Source of the DNA: Wenyingzhuangia heitensis
GTDB lineage: Bacteria > Bacteroidota > Bacteroidia > Flavobacteriales > Flavobacteriaceae
Length of the DNA: 64,000 nt
NCBI RefSeq assembly: GCF_011762155.1
Contig: NZ_JAASQL010000007.1
Span: 26,443 to 90,442 of the forward strand
Reading direction: 5' to 3'
This document shows, in pieces, positions 8,707 through 17,798 of this stretch (position 1 is the stretch's first letter; each line of letters opens with the position of its first letter). A program made the position numbers and the translations under genes. The notes beneath the pieces were generated by a model. That model was not told the DNA's origin. It saw only the letters and a program-made list of their open reading frames with translations, and searched no databases.

Positions 8707-10557
8707 TTATTTAACTCCTAAATAATCCAATCTTCTTACAGCTTGTGGTTCTGTATAAACAGTTGCTAATTTTTCTTTTTCAAGGTTGAATTTATAATCA
8801 AATCCATCTTGCATAACTACAATAGAGTTTAGCATTAACAAAGCTTCATTAGGATCTTTAGAATCGTATAAAGCTTGTGTCATTACTTTTACTGGATTTT
8901 TATTTCCAATGGCTCCTAAAAATTCAGCAGCTTTCACTCTGTTAATTAGTTCTGAATCATTTTCAGATATCTTAATCGCATTTTTAACAAATTGATCTGC
9001 TTGTTTTCCAAAGCTAGTACAAGCATTAATAGCCCAATATCTTTCCCAAGAGTCTTTAGAATTTAAGTATTTTTCAATCTTATTTTTAGCAGTTTTAAAA
9101 TCTTCTAAAGCTAAATTGGCAACAGACAAGTATTGTTTAATATCTGCTTGGTGAGTCTTACCAAAAGCAGCAGGATTGTTAAAAGCATTTTTGATTAAGT
9201 AAAATTCTGGATACAAAGATAAATCGTTGATAGTTTCCATTTTGTTGGTTAGCAATCCTCTTAATTCAACCAATTTGTTTTTAAGAGCAGGATCGTTTGC
9301 TAAATTTTTTGTTTCATATGGATCTGCTTCAATATCATACAGAGCTTCAGGAGCTTTTGTGTTAAAAAATTGTGATTGAACTTCATTTAATTTTCCTGCT
9401 TCATTCAATTCACTCCACTCCTTATAAGCCAATTGTTTGTAACGGTAGTTGTTCATCAATCCATCATAATTAATAGGCTGAAAATTTCTTAAGTACTTGT
9501 ATTTTCCTTTTCTATATCCTCTAACCATGTCGTATTTTTCGTCCATTCTGTCAGAATAACTAAAAGTTTCATCACGATCACTAAGCTCTTTAGCAGAAAT
9601 ATTTTTACCTAAGAAAGGTTTTCCATCAATTCCTTCTGGTATTTTAATTCCAGCAATGTTCATTAATGTTGCTCCAAAATCTACAAAACTTACAAAACCA
9701 TCGTTTCTAGTTCCAGCTTTTATGTTTACCAAATGTTTATATTTTTCTGGAATGTAAACTACCATTGGTACTTCTAAACCAGTTTCTAAAATATATCCTT
9801 TGCTTCCTGGTAAAACTCCACCGTGATCAGAAAAATAGAAAATAAAAGTATCGTCCATTAAACCATCTTTTTTTAATTCATCTACAACTTGACCTACTTC
9901 TGTGTCCATTTGCACAATTTTGTCTCTATACCAAGCGTTGGTATATTTCATCAATTTTGTATCTGGATGATTTGGTTGTACAGAATAATCTTTTGGGTTG
10001 GCATTTGTTTTTTTTGTTTCGTAATCTTCTTGTGTAAAATGCACTCTACTTTCGTGAGTAGTCATAATATTAAATACATGGAAAAAAGGTTGTCCTGGTT
10101 TTCTATTTCTCCACGTTGCTTTTTTAGAAGAAGAATCCCACACGGTATCTGATTTGATAATGTTGTAATCTTCTTTATAGCAATTGGTAGTATAATAACC
10201 TGCTTGTTTTAAATAAGCTGGATACATTTCTACATTGTTTGGCATAGGTACTTGTTGTAATCTTCTGTGATAATGTGAAGAAATTCTAGGTCCGTAAATT
10301 CCAGAAATTAAAGTAGAACGTGCAGCACTACAAACAGCAGCGTTAGAAAAAGCATTGTCAAAAATAACACCTTGTTCTGCTAAAGCTTCAATATTAGGAG
10401 TTGCAATACCGTTATCATCAAAAAGTTTTAAATAGTGTTTAGAATTGTCTTCAGAGGTAATCCAAACAATATTTGGATGTTCTATTTTTTCTTGTTTTTG
10501 TGCACATGCAGACAGCATGGTAATTGCTACTAATAAAATTAGTCTTAATGGATTCAT
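8707..10557 (-). CDS. Sulfatase (type I, formylglycine-dependent), lipoprotein
   Basis: Starting at ATG 10557 gives 616 residues with a lipobox MLSACAQ. An in-frame ATG at 10602 would add 15 residues (MINIYFYRPIQFKVI) that spoil the signal peptide, so it was not chosen. The alkaline-phosphatase-like core shows NIVWITSEDNS near the N-terminus and the formylglycine signature C76-S-A-A-R80. The segment YFSDHGGVLPGSKG follows, then a helical C-terminal region after residue about 470. Type I sulfatases hydrolyse sulfate esters after Cys is converted to formylglycine. Position beside kdu genes points to a sulfated uronic-acid glycan such as ulvan, which is inference. The S1 subfamily cannot be fixed by eye. 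Confidence 0.92.
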   Translation of the reverse strand: MNPLRLILLVAITMLSACAQKQEKIEHPNIVWITSEDNSKHYLKLFDDNGIATPNIEALAEQGVIFDNAFSNAAVCSAARSTLISGIYGPRISSHYHRRLQQVPMPNNVEMYPAYLKQAGYYTTNCYKEDYNIIKSDTVWDSSSKKATWRNRKPGQPFFHVFNIMTTHESRVHFTQEDYETKKTNANPKDYSVQPNHPDTKLMKYTNAWYRDKIVQMDTEVGQVVDELKKDGLMDDTFIFYFSDHGGVLPGSKGYILETGLEVPMVVYIPEKYKHLVNIKAGTRNDGFVSFVDFGATLMNIAGIKIPEGIDGKPFLGKNISAKELSDRDETFSYSDRMDEKYDMVRGYRKGKYKYLRNFQPINYDGLMNNYRYKQLAYKEWSELNEAGKLNEVQSQFFNTKAPEALYDIEADPYETKNLANDPALKNKLVELRGLLTNKMETINDLSLYPEFYLIKNAFNNPAAFGKTHQADIKQYLSVANLALEDFKTAKNKIEKYLNSKDSWERYWAINACTSFGKQADQFVKNAIKISENDSELINRVKAAEFLGAIGNKNPVKVMTQALYDSKDPNEALLMLNSIVVMQDGFDYKFNLEKEKLATVYTEPQAVRRLDYLGVK

Positions 10558-10776
10558 AATTACTTTAAATTGAATTGGTCTATAAAAATAAATGTTTATC
10601 ATTTATATAATAAATTTAAAATGTACTTATTACATATATGTTTTGATGTTTTTTTCTTTAAAAAAAACGTGAGTCTAAAATTATAACAATTTATAATTAG
10701 ATATATAATTTAGCATACATAAACCTGTACAAAAACTGAACAAGTTGTTATTGAGACTTTAGTTTGTATAGATGGT

Positions 10777-13605
10777 TTAATTCTGAGGTTTAAGAACCGC
10801 TGTTATTTTGTTTTTTGTTAAATATTTGTTGGCTACTTTCTTAAGGTCTTCAGATGTTAATTGCTTTATTTTTTCTTTCTGATTTAAGAAATTATGAATA
10901 TCAGTTTTATAAAAATCCGCATTTTTAATTTTATTGATCCAGAAGCCATTTTGTTTTAAAGCTTGTTTGTAATCTAACAATTGGGTTTCTTTAATTTTGT
11001 TTAAATCCTTATCAGAAATACCGTTGTTTTTTATTTTTTCTAATTCAGCTAAAGCTTTTTGAATTAGCTTGTCTACATTTTCTGGACCACAAGGAAAAGC
11101 AATAGAAAAATTGTATTGTTTAACAGGTAGTTTTCTAATACCTCCTTTGGCAGAAACTCCATAAACACCACTTTCTTCTTCTCTTAATTGTTCAATAAGT
11201 TTTATAGAGAGCACTTCTCCAAGACTTCTTAAATAATAATCTTCATTTTTTGTGTATTCTTTTGCTAAGCCAGAAAATAGGATTCTGACCAAACTTTTAG
11301 GTTCGTTTCCTTTTAAAACGGTTTTTTCTAAAATACCTTCCATCGGTTTTGTAGAAACATTTTTGTAAGTTTCTTTAGAATATGTGCTAGGTAAAGAAGC
11401 CAGGTAAGTTTTACAATATTCTTGCAAAGTTTGTTCATCAAAGTTACCTACAAAGTAAAAGTTAAAATCAGAAGCATCGGCAAAACGTTCTTTGTACTTT
11501 TGATACGCTAACTTATAATTTGTTTGGTTCCAGACCTCATCTGTAGGAAAACCAATGTGTCTTTTGTTGTGTTGATTTAAAAATTGATCAACCTCTACAG
11601 AAAAATAGGTTGAGGGTTTAGAAATTGCGTTTTTTAAGTAAGCCTGCATTTTATTTTTGTAAGAATTGTAGGCTTTTACATCGTAATTTAGTTTTGTAAA
11701 ATACAAATGTGTTAATTGAAAAAAGGTTTCTAAATCTTTTGGAGTTGAAGCTCCACTCATTCCTTCACTTAAACTTCCAATAGATGGAGAAACACTTACG
11801 GATTTACCAGCCAATAATTTTTGCAAATCATTTTTAGAATATCCATTAACACCTGCTTCTGTTAAAGCTCTATTGGCAATGCTGGTTTGTTTGTATTCTT
11901 CATCTGTTAATAAAGAAGATCCTCCAAAACTAAAAGCTCTAAATAGAACTTGATTGTCTTTAAAATCTGTTTTTTTGTAACTTACTTTTACTCCGTTACT
12001 TAAAGTGATTTTTGTAATGTTTAGAACCGTGTCTTTTTCTATTTGGGTAATGCTCCCTGCTATTGGTAGTGTAGACATCAATCCATCTCCTAATTCTTTT
12101 TCCTGATAAGGTTTTAGTGATGATTTTTTTACTTTATTTAAAATTTGAATAACTTCTGTTTCAGTAATATGGGGAATGTTTTCTTTTTGTGGTCCTGTAA
12201 ATATTATAACACGGTTGTTGTTATGAATGTAGTTTTTAAGTAAAGAATTGCAATCATTTAAAGAAATTTTAGGCAACAATTCTTGTAAATTTTTAAACTC
12301 CCACTCAACTCCTGGAATAGGTTCTGCATTTAAAAAGTTTTGAATATATTCTGACGTATAGCTTTTAGATTCTGATTTTTCTTTTTCGTTAAAAGCTCTC
12401 TCCATGCTATTTAATAATGATTTTTTAGCTCTTTCTAATTCGCTTTCTAAAAATCCAAAGCGAAAGGCTCTTTCATTTTCTTTTACCAAAGTTTTAAAAG
12501 CTTCTATTTGACCTGTTTCGCTACTAATAGCATAGTTTTGATATGCATTTTTAGATTTATCCCAAATATTACCATACCAAGAACCTGCATAAATAAAAGG
12601 AGGGTTTTCTTTGTTTTTTAGTTCGCTTAAACGATTGTTTAACATCGTACTAAATAAATTGTTGATCAAACTTTCTTGATAATCAGCAATAGTAACAACA
12701 GGTTTGGCAGTAGCTGTGCTTTTGTAATATAATTGTACGGTTGATCTAGTTGCTTCTGGATCTGTAACAATAGAAACCAATGTTTTTTTATGATTTGGAG
12801 TGGTGTATTCTGTTCTTTTTTTAGGTTTTTTTACAGCAGGATATTTTTCAAAGTGAGTCTTTATTTTTTCTTCTAGCGTTTTTACATTCACATCACCTAC
12901 GGCAACAATGGCCATTAAATCGGGTCTGTACCAATTTTTATAAAACTCCCTTAAATCTTTATAAGTAAAATTTTCTAAGACTTTTTTAGTTCCTATAGGC
13001 AAACGCTCTGCATAACGAGATTTGTACATTAATTTAGGTAAATAATCGGCTAACATTCTTTTGTTTGCTCCCAAACCTAATCGATATTCTTCTAGAACTA
13101 CACCTCTTTCTTTGTCTATTTCTTCATCTGTTAAAGAAGCGTTAAAAGCCCAGTCTTCTATAATTTGAAATCCTTTTTCTAGTTTTTCATCATCGTCTGT
13201 AGGAATGGGCAATATGTAAACAGTTTCGTCAAAACTGGTGTAGGCATTTAGGTGAGCTCCAAACTTAACTCCAATACTTTGTAAATAATCTACTAGTTCA
13301 TTTTTGTTAAAGTTCTTAGAACCATTAAAATTCATATGCTCCATAAAATGAGCCAATCCTAATTGTTTTTCGTTTTCTAGAATAGAGCCTGCCTTCACCA
13401 CCAAACGCAATTCTACTTTTTGTTCTGGTTTAGAATTTTGTCTAATGTAATATGTCATACCGTTAGATAAAACTCCTTTTTTTACATTTTTATCTGTAGG
13501 AATAGCAGAGGTTGTCGCTGTTTTGTTGGTTGTTTCTGGATTAGAAATGCGATTACAAGAGATAAATGCAACTATAAATGTGGCAACTATAAGTACTTTT
13601 TTCAT
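10777..13605 (-). CDS. M16 family metallopeptidase, lipoprotein
   Basis: The 942-residue protein is a full two-half M16 (pitrilysin/insulinase) peptidase. It has a lipobox FISCNR (Cys17), the inverted zinc motif H86-F-M-E89-H90 in GLAHFMEHMNF, and a likely third ligand Glu in RGVVLEEYRLG. The second half (from about residue 520, KITLSNGVKVSYKKT) lacks HxxEH, as in most inactive C-terminal halves of the family. It would cleave peptides at the cell envelope. It stands alone, divergent from the next gene, with no clear link to the glycan genes. The function is known only at family level. Confidence 0.93.
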   Translation of the reverse strand: MKKVLIVATFIVAFISCNRISNPETTNKTATTSAIPTDKNVKKGVLSNGMTYYIRQNSKPEQKVELRLVVKAGSILENEKQLGLAHFMEHMNFNGSKNFNKNELVDYLQSIGVKFGAHLNAYTSFDETVYILPIPTDDDEKLEKGFQIIEDWAFNASLTDEEIDKERGVVLEEYRLGLGANKRMLADYLPKLMYKSRYAERLPIGTKKVLENFTYKDLREFYKNWYRPDLMAIVAVGDVNVKTLEEKIKTHFEKYPAVKKPKKRTEYTTPNHKKTLVSIVTDPEATRSTVQLYYKSTATAKPVVTIADYQESLINNLFSTMLNNRLSELKNKENPPFIYAGSWYGNIWDKSKNAYQNYAISSETGQIEAFKTLVKENERAFRFGFLESELERAKKSLLNSMERAFNEKEKSESKSYTSEYIQNFLNAEPIPGVEWEFKNLQELLPKISLNDCNSLLKNYIHNNNRVIIFTGPQKENIPHITETEVIQILNKVKKSSLKPYQEKELGDGLMSTLPIAGSITQIEKDTVLNITKITLSNGVKVSYKKTDFKDNQVLFRAFSFGGSSLLTDEEYKQTSIANRALTEAGVNGYSKNDLQKLLAGKSVSVSPSIGSLSEGMSGASTPKDLETFFQLTHLYFTKLNYDVKAYNSYKNKMQAYLKNAISKPSTYFSVEVDQFLNQHNKRHIGFPTDEVWNQTNYKLAYQKYKERFADASDFNFYFVGNFDEQTLQEYCKTYLASLPSTYSKETYKNVSTKPMEGILEKTVLKGNEPKSLVRILFSGLAKEYTKNEDYYLRSLGEVLSIKLIEQLREEESGVYGVSAKGGIRKLPVKQYNFSIAFPCGPENVDKLIQKALAELEKIKNNGISDKDLNKIKETQLLDYKQALKQNGFWINKIKNADFYKTDIHNFLNQKEKIKQLTSEDLKKVANKYLTKNKITAVLKPQN

Positions 13606-13710
13606 AAGATAAAGGATGCTTTTTTTTATAAACTTATTAATTATAGATCAAAGAATATGTTTCAAAAGGATTAATTTCGTTTTTAATTAAAGATATAGAG
13701 TTACCAAACA

Positions 13711-14676
13711 ATGTTCCAAAAAAAACTAAAAATTCCTATTGATGGATTTATTCTATCTTTATTAGGTGCTATTTTAATTGCTGTTGTATTTCCTAACGGA
13801 GCCAAACTTTTAAAAATTAAGGAAATAACTAATATTGGAATTGCGTGTATTTTCTTTTTTTATGGATTAAAATTATCCTTTAAAGAAATACAATCAGGAT
13901 TAAGAAACTACAAGGTTCATGTTTTAATTCAGATAACTACTTTTTTAATTTTTCCTATAATTTTAATTTTGTTAAAACCTATAATTACAAATTTAGTAGG
14001 GCCAGATTTTTGGATAGGATTGTTCTTTTTAGCAGCTTTGCCTTCTACAGTTTCTTCTTCGGTAGTTATGGTTTCTTTGGCAAAAGGAAACGTGCCTTCG
14101 GCCATTTTTAATGCAAGTATTTCTGGAATTATAGGTGTGTTTGTAACTCCTGTTTGGATTAGTATATTTGTGTCTACGTCAGGCAATATCTCACTTTCAT
14201 CTGTGTTTTTAAAACTTTTTATTCAGATTATAGCACCCTTAACATTAGGTTTGTTGTTCAATAAAAAAATAGGAGTGTATGCAAAGAAAAACTCAAAACG
14301 AATTGCTTTTTTTGATAAGGTAATTATTGTATTAATTGTGTATGCTAGTTTTTGTAGTTCTATTTTAGAAAACATTTTTGGTGGAGTAAGCATTTTAAAC
14401 TTAGTCTATTTATTTTTTATAGTTGTGTTTCTTTTTGGTCTGTTAATGGCTATTGTTTTTGTGACTTCTAAATTTCTTAAATTAAAGTATCAAGATAAAA
14501 TTACGGCCATGTTTTGTGGTTCTAAAAAATCGTTGGTTCACGGTTCTGCCATGTTAAAAATTATTTTTTTAAACAATCCAAGTGCAGGTATGTATTTGTT
14601 ACCAGTTATGTTATATCACATTAGTCAATTAATGATTTTAGCTTTTGTAGCCAACAAATTGGGGAATAGAAATTAA
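13711..14676 (+). CDS. SBF-like (bile acid:sodium symporter superfamily) membrane transporter
   Basis: This is a 321-residue hydrophobic protein with about ten membrane segments. It resembles the SBF-like/YfeH group of the bile acid:Na+ symporter superfamily (segments GIACIFFFYGLKLS, AALPSTVSSSVVMVSLAKGNVPSA cut here to its pattern, and FCGSKKSLVHGSAM). Members move organic anions with sodium; the substrate here is unknown. The start at 13711 gives the short positively charged leader MFQKKLKIPIDG before the first helix. It is transcribed away from the M16 gene, with 105 bp between them. Confidence 0.85.
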   Translation: MFQKKLKIPIDGFILSLLGAILIAVVFPNGAKLLKIKEITNIGIACIFFFYGLKLSFKEIQSGLRNYKVHVLIQITTFLIFPIILILLKPIITNLVGPDFWIGLFFLAALPSTVSSSVVMVSLAKGNVPSAIFNASISGIIGVFVTPVWISIFVSTSGNISLSSVFLKLFIQIIAPLTLGLLFNKKIGVYAKKNSKRIAFFDKVIIVLIVYASFCSSILENIFGGVSILNLVYLFFIVVFLFGLLMAIVFVTSKFLKLKYQDKITAMFCGSKKSLVHGSAMLKIIFLNNPSAGMYLLPVMLYHISQLMILAFVANKLGNRN

Positions 14677-14695
14677 CAATAGAAAATAGTTTTTT

Positions 14696-14757
14696 TATAA
14701 GTGTTTGTAATTGATTTAGTTATGTGTCGACCAAAAGATAACTAACCAACACTTATA
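14696..14757 (+). promoter_or_regulatory. Nested inverted repeat in the leader of the Ig-like lipoprotein gene
   Basis: Outer arms TATAAGTGTT (14696-14705) and AACACTTATA (14748-14757) pair perfectly over 10 bp. Inner arms TTAGTTAT (14716-14723) and ATAACTAA (14738-14745) pair over 8 bp, around a 14-nt loop holding GTCGAC. The structure ends 6 bp before the ATG at 14764. It could be an RNA leader that covers the start region or a two-part DNA operator. No T-run follows, so it is not a terminator. Confidence 0.5.
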
Positions 14758-14763
14758 CCCTAA

Positions 14764-15684
14764 ATGAAAACAATGCACTTTTTTAGTTTTTTACTACTAA
14801 TCAGCCTCACTTCCTGTATTCAAGAAGATTTGGTAGACGATTATGTAGAACCAGAATTTAGAGTTGACATTCAAAACCCTGTCCCTGCAAGAATAGGTTT
14901 GAATAATACGTATCAATTTTCTGCTTCTTTTTTTAATGATATTGGACAACAAATAGATACACCAATTACTTGGTCTAGTTCCAATACTACTGTAATTACA
15001 GTAAGCAGTCAAGGATTGGCAACTGCAGTAGGTACGGGACAAGCAATTATAATAGCTAGTGTAACAGATGATAATCCCAAAAAAACATCACAAACTATTA
15101 CCCAAAGCATAGGAACTATTACTGTGGATGAAATAAAAGAAGGAACGCTAGTTATTAATAACCCAAGAACAACCTCAATGCTGATTGGTGCTACCTATAA
15201 TTACAATGCAGATTATATTGGAGAGGGAGTTTTAAACTGGTCCAGCTCCAATTCAAATATAGCTAGTATTAATGCAGTTACAGGTCTAGTTACTGCAAAA
15301 GCCTCAGGAAATACAACAATTACGGTTACTGTTCAAGATCAAGGAAATACATTAACGGATACAACTCAACTAAGTGTTATTACTGCTGTTTCTAAACAAG
15401 CTACTTTATCGGGTTCTTATGGTTTATCTGGTAATGTTACGTTTACCAATTCAAGTTTAAATTTTTCAGATGATTTTAGTGTGAGCTCTGCACCTGGAGG
15501 CTATTTTTATTTATCTAACAATCCTAACTCTATCAGCGCAGCTATAAAAGTAGGAGGACAAGTAAATGAAAGAACTGGAGCGTGGTCAATTTTACTAAAC
15601 AATATTGATGTGAACGATTACAACTACATTATTTTTTGGTGTGACCCATTTGATGTGTATTTGGGGGGAGGAACTTTTAACTAA
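14764..15684 (+). CDS. Ig-like (BIG2) domain lipoprotein
   Basis: The 306-residue protein has a lipobox SLTSCIQ (Cys18) and two bacterial Ig-like type 2 domains, roughly residues 34-120 and 125-215. Each contains the typical TWSSSN..V..V...G.ATA..TG pattern (ITWSSSNTTVITV; LNWSSSNSNIASI). The last 85 residues form a beta-rich domain not recognised, ending in GGGTFN. Such proteins are usually surface exposed and bind or present sugars or other surface partners. It is 30 bp from the following barrel gene and probably shares an operon with it and the GH16 gene. Its exact role is unknown. Confidence 0.8.
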   Translation: MKTMHFFSFLLLISLTSCIQEDLVDDYVEPEFRVDIQNPVPARIGLNNTYQFSASFFNDIGQQIDTPITWSSSNTTVITVSSQGLATAVGTGQAIIIASVTDDNPKKTSQTITQSIGTITVDEIKEGTLVINNPRTTSMLIGATYNYNADYIGEGVLNWSSSNSNIASINAVTGLVTAKASGNTTITVTVQDQGNTLTDTTQLSVITAVSKQATLSGSYGLSGNVTFTNSSLNFSDDFSVSSAPGGYFYLSNNPNSISAAIKVGGQVNERTGAWSILLNNIDVNDYNYIIFWCDPFDVYLGGGTFN

Positions 15685-15714
15685 ACAAAACTAGACATAT
15701 ACTAAACATAACAG

Positions 15715-16572
15715 ATGAAAAATAAATTTATAATGATAGCCATGCTTTTGTTTACTGCAAATGTAATGGCACAATGGACGAAAGGAAAAGGTAACGGATA
15801 TTTTAAATTATCAACTTGGTATTTACAAGCTGATGAACATTTTACAGATTCAGGAGACAAGTCTCCTTTAACAACAAGAGGAGTGTTTAATGTTAGTTTG
15901 TATGGGGAGTACGGATTGACAGATAAGTTAGATATAATAGCTTACATTCCATTCTATGTAAGGAGTTTTCAAAACAAATCGGTTTCTGCTACCAGAGGAA
16001 CTGTTGTTACAGAAGGTGCAGCATTAAACAGTTTTGGAGATACAGATATAGGAATTCGATATTCGTTATTGAAGAACAGTAAGTTAGCTGTTTCATCAAC
16101 TTTAAAGTTTGGGATTCCATTAGGAGAAACAGAAGGAGGAAATGAAAGAGCGGTGCTGCAAAACGGAGATGGAGAATTTAATCAGCAATTACAGGTAGAT
16201 CTAGGAATTCCTTTTGTATTAGGAAACTTAGGGGCTTATGCAAAAACACATTTGGCTTATAATCATAGAACAGAGGGGTTTTCTGATGAGGTCTATTATG
16301 GAGGAGAATTAGGTGTTCAGTTTTTTAATAGACTATGGCTTATAGGTAGGTTGACTGTTTTAGAATCTACCAGAAATGGATCTTTAAGTGATGCAGGAAG
16401 TGTAAACGGAAGCATTTTTGCTAACAATATAGAGTACACAAATTTAGGAGCAGAGGTGGCTTACTATATAACCTCTAAAGTGGGACTTTCATTTACTTAT
16501 ACTTCGGTAGTGTCGGGTAGAATTATTGTGGCGGCTCCATCGTACAGTGGAGGAGTGTTTTTAGATTTGTAA
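15715..16572 (+). CDS. Outer-membrane beta-barrel protein (putative transporter)
   Basis: The 285-residue protein has a cleavable signal peptide (MKNKFIMIAMLLFTANVMA then QW). It then shows alternating amphipathic strands with turns rich in G, N and D, ending in the hydrophobic residues FLDL, as in small outer-membrane barrels of the MetA-degradation/transporter type. Recognisable stretches are LYGEYGLTDKLDIIAYIPFY and DIGIRYSLLKNSKLA. No substrate can be named. It sits between an Ig-like lipoprotein and a GH16 lipoprotein in the same direction, so it may form part of a surface glycan handling unit. That is inference from context. Confidence 0.72.
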   Translation: MKNKFIMIAMLLFTANVMAQWTKGKGNGYFKLSTWYLQADEHFTDSGDKSPLTTRGVFNVSLYGEYGLTDKLDIIAYIPFYVRSFQNKSVSATRGTVVTEGAALNSFGDTDIGIRYSLLKNSKLAVSSTLKFGIPLGETEGGNERAVLQNGDGEFNQQLQVDLGIPFVLGNLGAYAKTHLAYNHRTEGFSDEVYYGGELGVQFFNRLWLIGRLTVLESTRNGSLSDAGSVNGSIFANNIEYTNLGAEVAYYITSKVGLSFTYTSVVSGRIIVAAPSYSGGVFLDL

Positions 16573-16641
16573 CTAGTCTCAATCAAAACATTTGTGGTAG
16601 TGTTTAAATCCAAAGACACCATAGTTATAAAACCTATCTGT

Positions 16642-16649
16642 TAGCTTTG
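16642..16649 (+). promoter_or_regulatory. -7 box TAGCTTTG upstream of the first GH16 gene
   Basis: TAGCTTTG fits the Bacteroidota -7 consensus TAnnTTTG and ends 17 bp before the GH16 ATG. No good TTTG at -33 is seen, so activity may need an activator. The GH16 gene may therefore have its own start of transcription in addition to read-through from the barrel gene. Confidence 0.45.
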
Positions 16650-16666
16650 AAAAAAAAGTATATAAA

Positions 16667-17695
16667 ATGAAGATAGTTTTAAAATCAATGGTCATTGTTA
16701 CCATGTGTTTGTTTTGGAATTGTAGCAATGCTACTGGAGATAATTTTGTCCCACCAAGCGAAGAAGAAAATTTAGAAGAAGAAACTTTGTTAGGGTCAGA
16801 TGTTAGTGCACCCACATTTAATGCCAATCAGGATCCTAATACCACAGATAAAAAATGGGTAAAAGTAGTTGAGCTTTCAGATGAATTTGAAGGAAGTAAA
16901 TTAGATACCAAAAAATGGAATCCTACTCCAGAAACAATGTGGAATGGAAATGATAGAGGATGGTATGGATCAAATAGGTCATTGTTTGATGAAGACAATG
17001 TATCTGTTGGAGATGGACATTTAAGAATACAAGGTATAAAGTATGCTTCTCCACAATACGGTCCTAAGGATAATACTTCTCAGCCTGCTAACAGAAGGTA
17101 TGGTGGTGCTTATTTGTACGGAAAAACATCAGCCAAAGAAGGGTATTATATGGAAGCTAGAATGAAAGCTAGTGGTACAGCAATGTCAGCAGCTTTTTGG
17201 TTAAAAACGCCTCCAATTCCATGTAGTAGTAACCTAAGTTATGGAGAGAATTTAGAAATTGATATTCAAGAGTGTGTAGGAGTTTTTACAGGTGAAAAAG
17301 GAGATGCTTGGACGAAAGATGATTGGGCGGTAGATTCTAAGTGGGATCGTATTTTTCATTATAACACACACAGACATAATGCAGGAGATTGCTATACTGG
17401 AGGGAAAAAAACCAAAGGAGGGAAACTGAATTTTGATGAAAAAAATGCAGATAAATTTCATGTTTACGCTGCTTATTGGTATCCAGGAGGAGAGCGTGTA
17501 GACTTTTTTATTGATGGAGATTTTGTAAAACAAGTAACTCCTGCTGTTGCTTTTAAAGGAGAATTACGTTTAATTATGTCTAGTAACTTTTACGATTGGA
17601 TAGAAGAGACAACAGCAGAAGAAATGGGATTTACCAAACCTTTAGAAGAACGTTACACTAGGTTTGATTGGGTGCGTACTTGGGAGTTGAAATAA
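16667..17695 (+). CDS. GH16 family glycoside hydrolase, lipoprotein (copy 1)
   Basis: The 342-residue protein has a lipobox (Cys19 in FWNCS), a glutamate-rich linker (residues about 31-41, EEENLEEET), and a GH16 beta-jelly-roll domain beginning near KKWVKVVELSDEFEG. The catalytic ExDxxE motif is E197-I-D199-I-Q-E202, with E197 as expected nucleophile and E202 as acid/base. The C-terminus YTRFDWVRTWELK is typical of the fold's last strand. GH16 enzymes cleave beta-1,3 or beta-1,4 glucans and galactans such as agar, porphyran and carrageenan. Nearby sulfatases favour a sulfated galactan, but this cannot be proved by eye. A paralogue lies at 27138. Confidence 0.9.
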   Translation: MKIVLKSMVIVTMCLFWNCSNATGDNFVPPSEEENLEEETLLGSDVSAPTFNANQDPNTTDKKWVKVVELSDEFEGSKLDTKKWNPTPETMWNGNDRGWYGSNRSLFDEDNVSVGDGHLRIQGIKYASPQYGPKDNTSQPANRRYGGAYLYGKTSAKEGYYMEARMKASGTAMSAAFWLKTPPIPCSSNLSYGENLEIDIQECVGVFTGEKGDAWTKDDWAVDSKWDRIFHYNTHRHNAGDCYTGGKKTKGGKLNFDEKNADKFHVYAAYWYPGGERVDFFIDGDFVKQVTPAVAFKGELRLIMSSNFYDWIEETTAEEMGFTKPLEERYTRFDWVRTWELK

Positions 17696-17722
17696 TAATA
17701 AATTAAAAATATTTTTAGATAA

Positions 17723-17762
17723 AAAACAAAAGAGATCGTATGTATACGGTCTCTTTTGTTTT
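17723..17762. terminator. Bidirectional intrinsic terminator between GH16 and pirin genes
   Basis: Arms at 17723-17740 and 17745-17762 (AAAACAAAAGAGATCGTA against TACGGTCTCTTTTGTTTT) pair over 18 positions with one wobble and a 4-nt loop. Flanking A and T runs allow it to serve the GH16 gene (+) and the pirin gene (-), which converge here. Confidence 0.88.
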
Positions 17763-17798
17763 AAAACTATAGTTGATTAGGAATGTTTGTAATTATTT

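Noticed and set aside
14696..14757. Terminator of the SBF-like transporter gene
   Set aside because: The hairpin is not followed by a T-run and sits next to the following start codon.
16667..17695. Naming the GH16 enzyme as agarase, porphyranase or laminarinase
   Set aside because: The EIDIQE motif and fold fix the family only; subfamily and substrate need a tree or assay.
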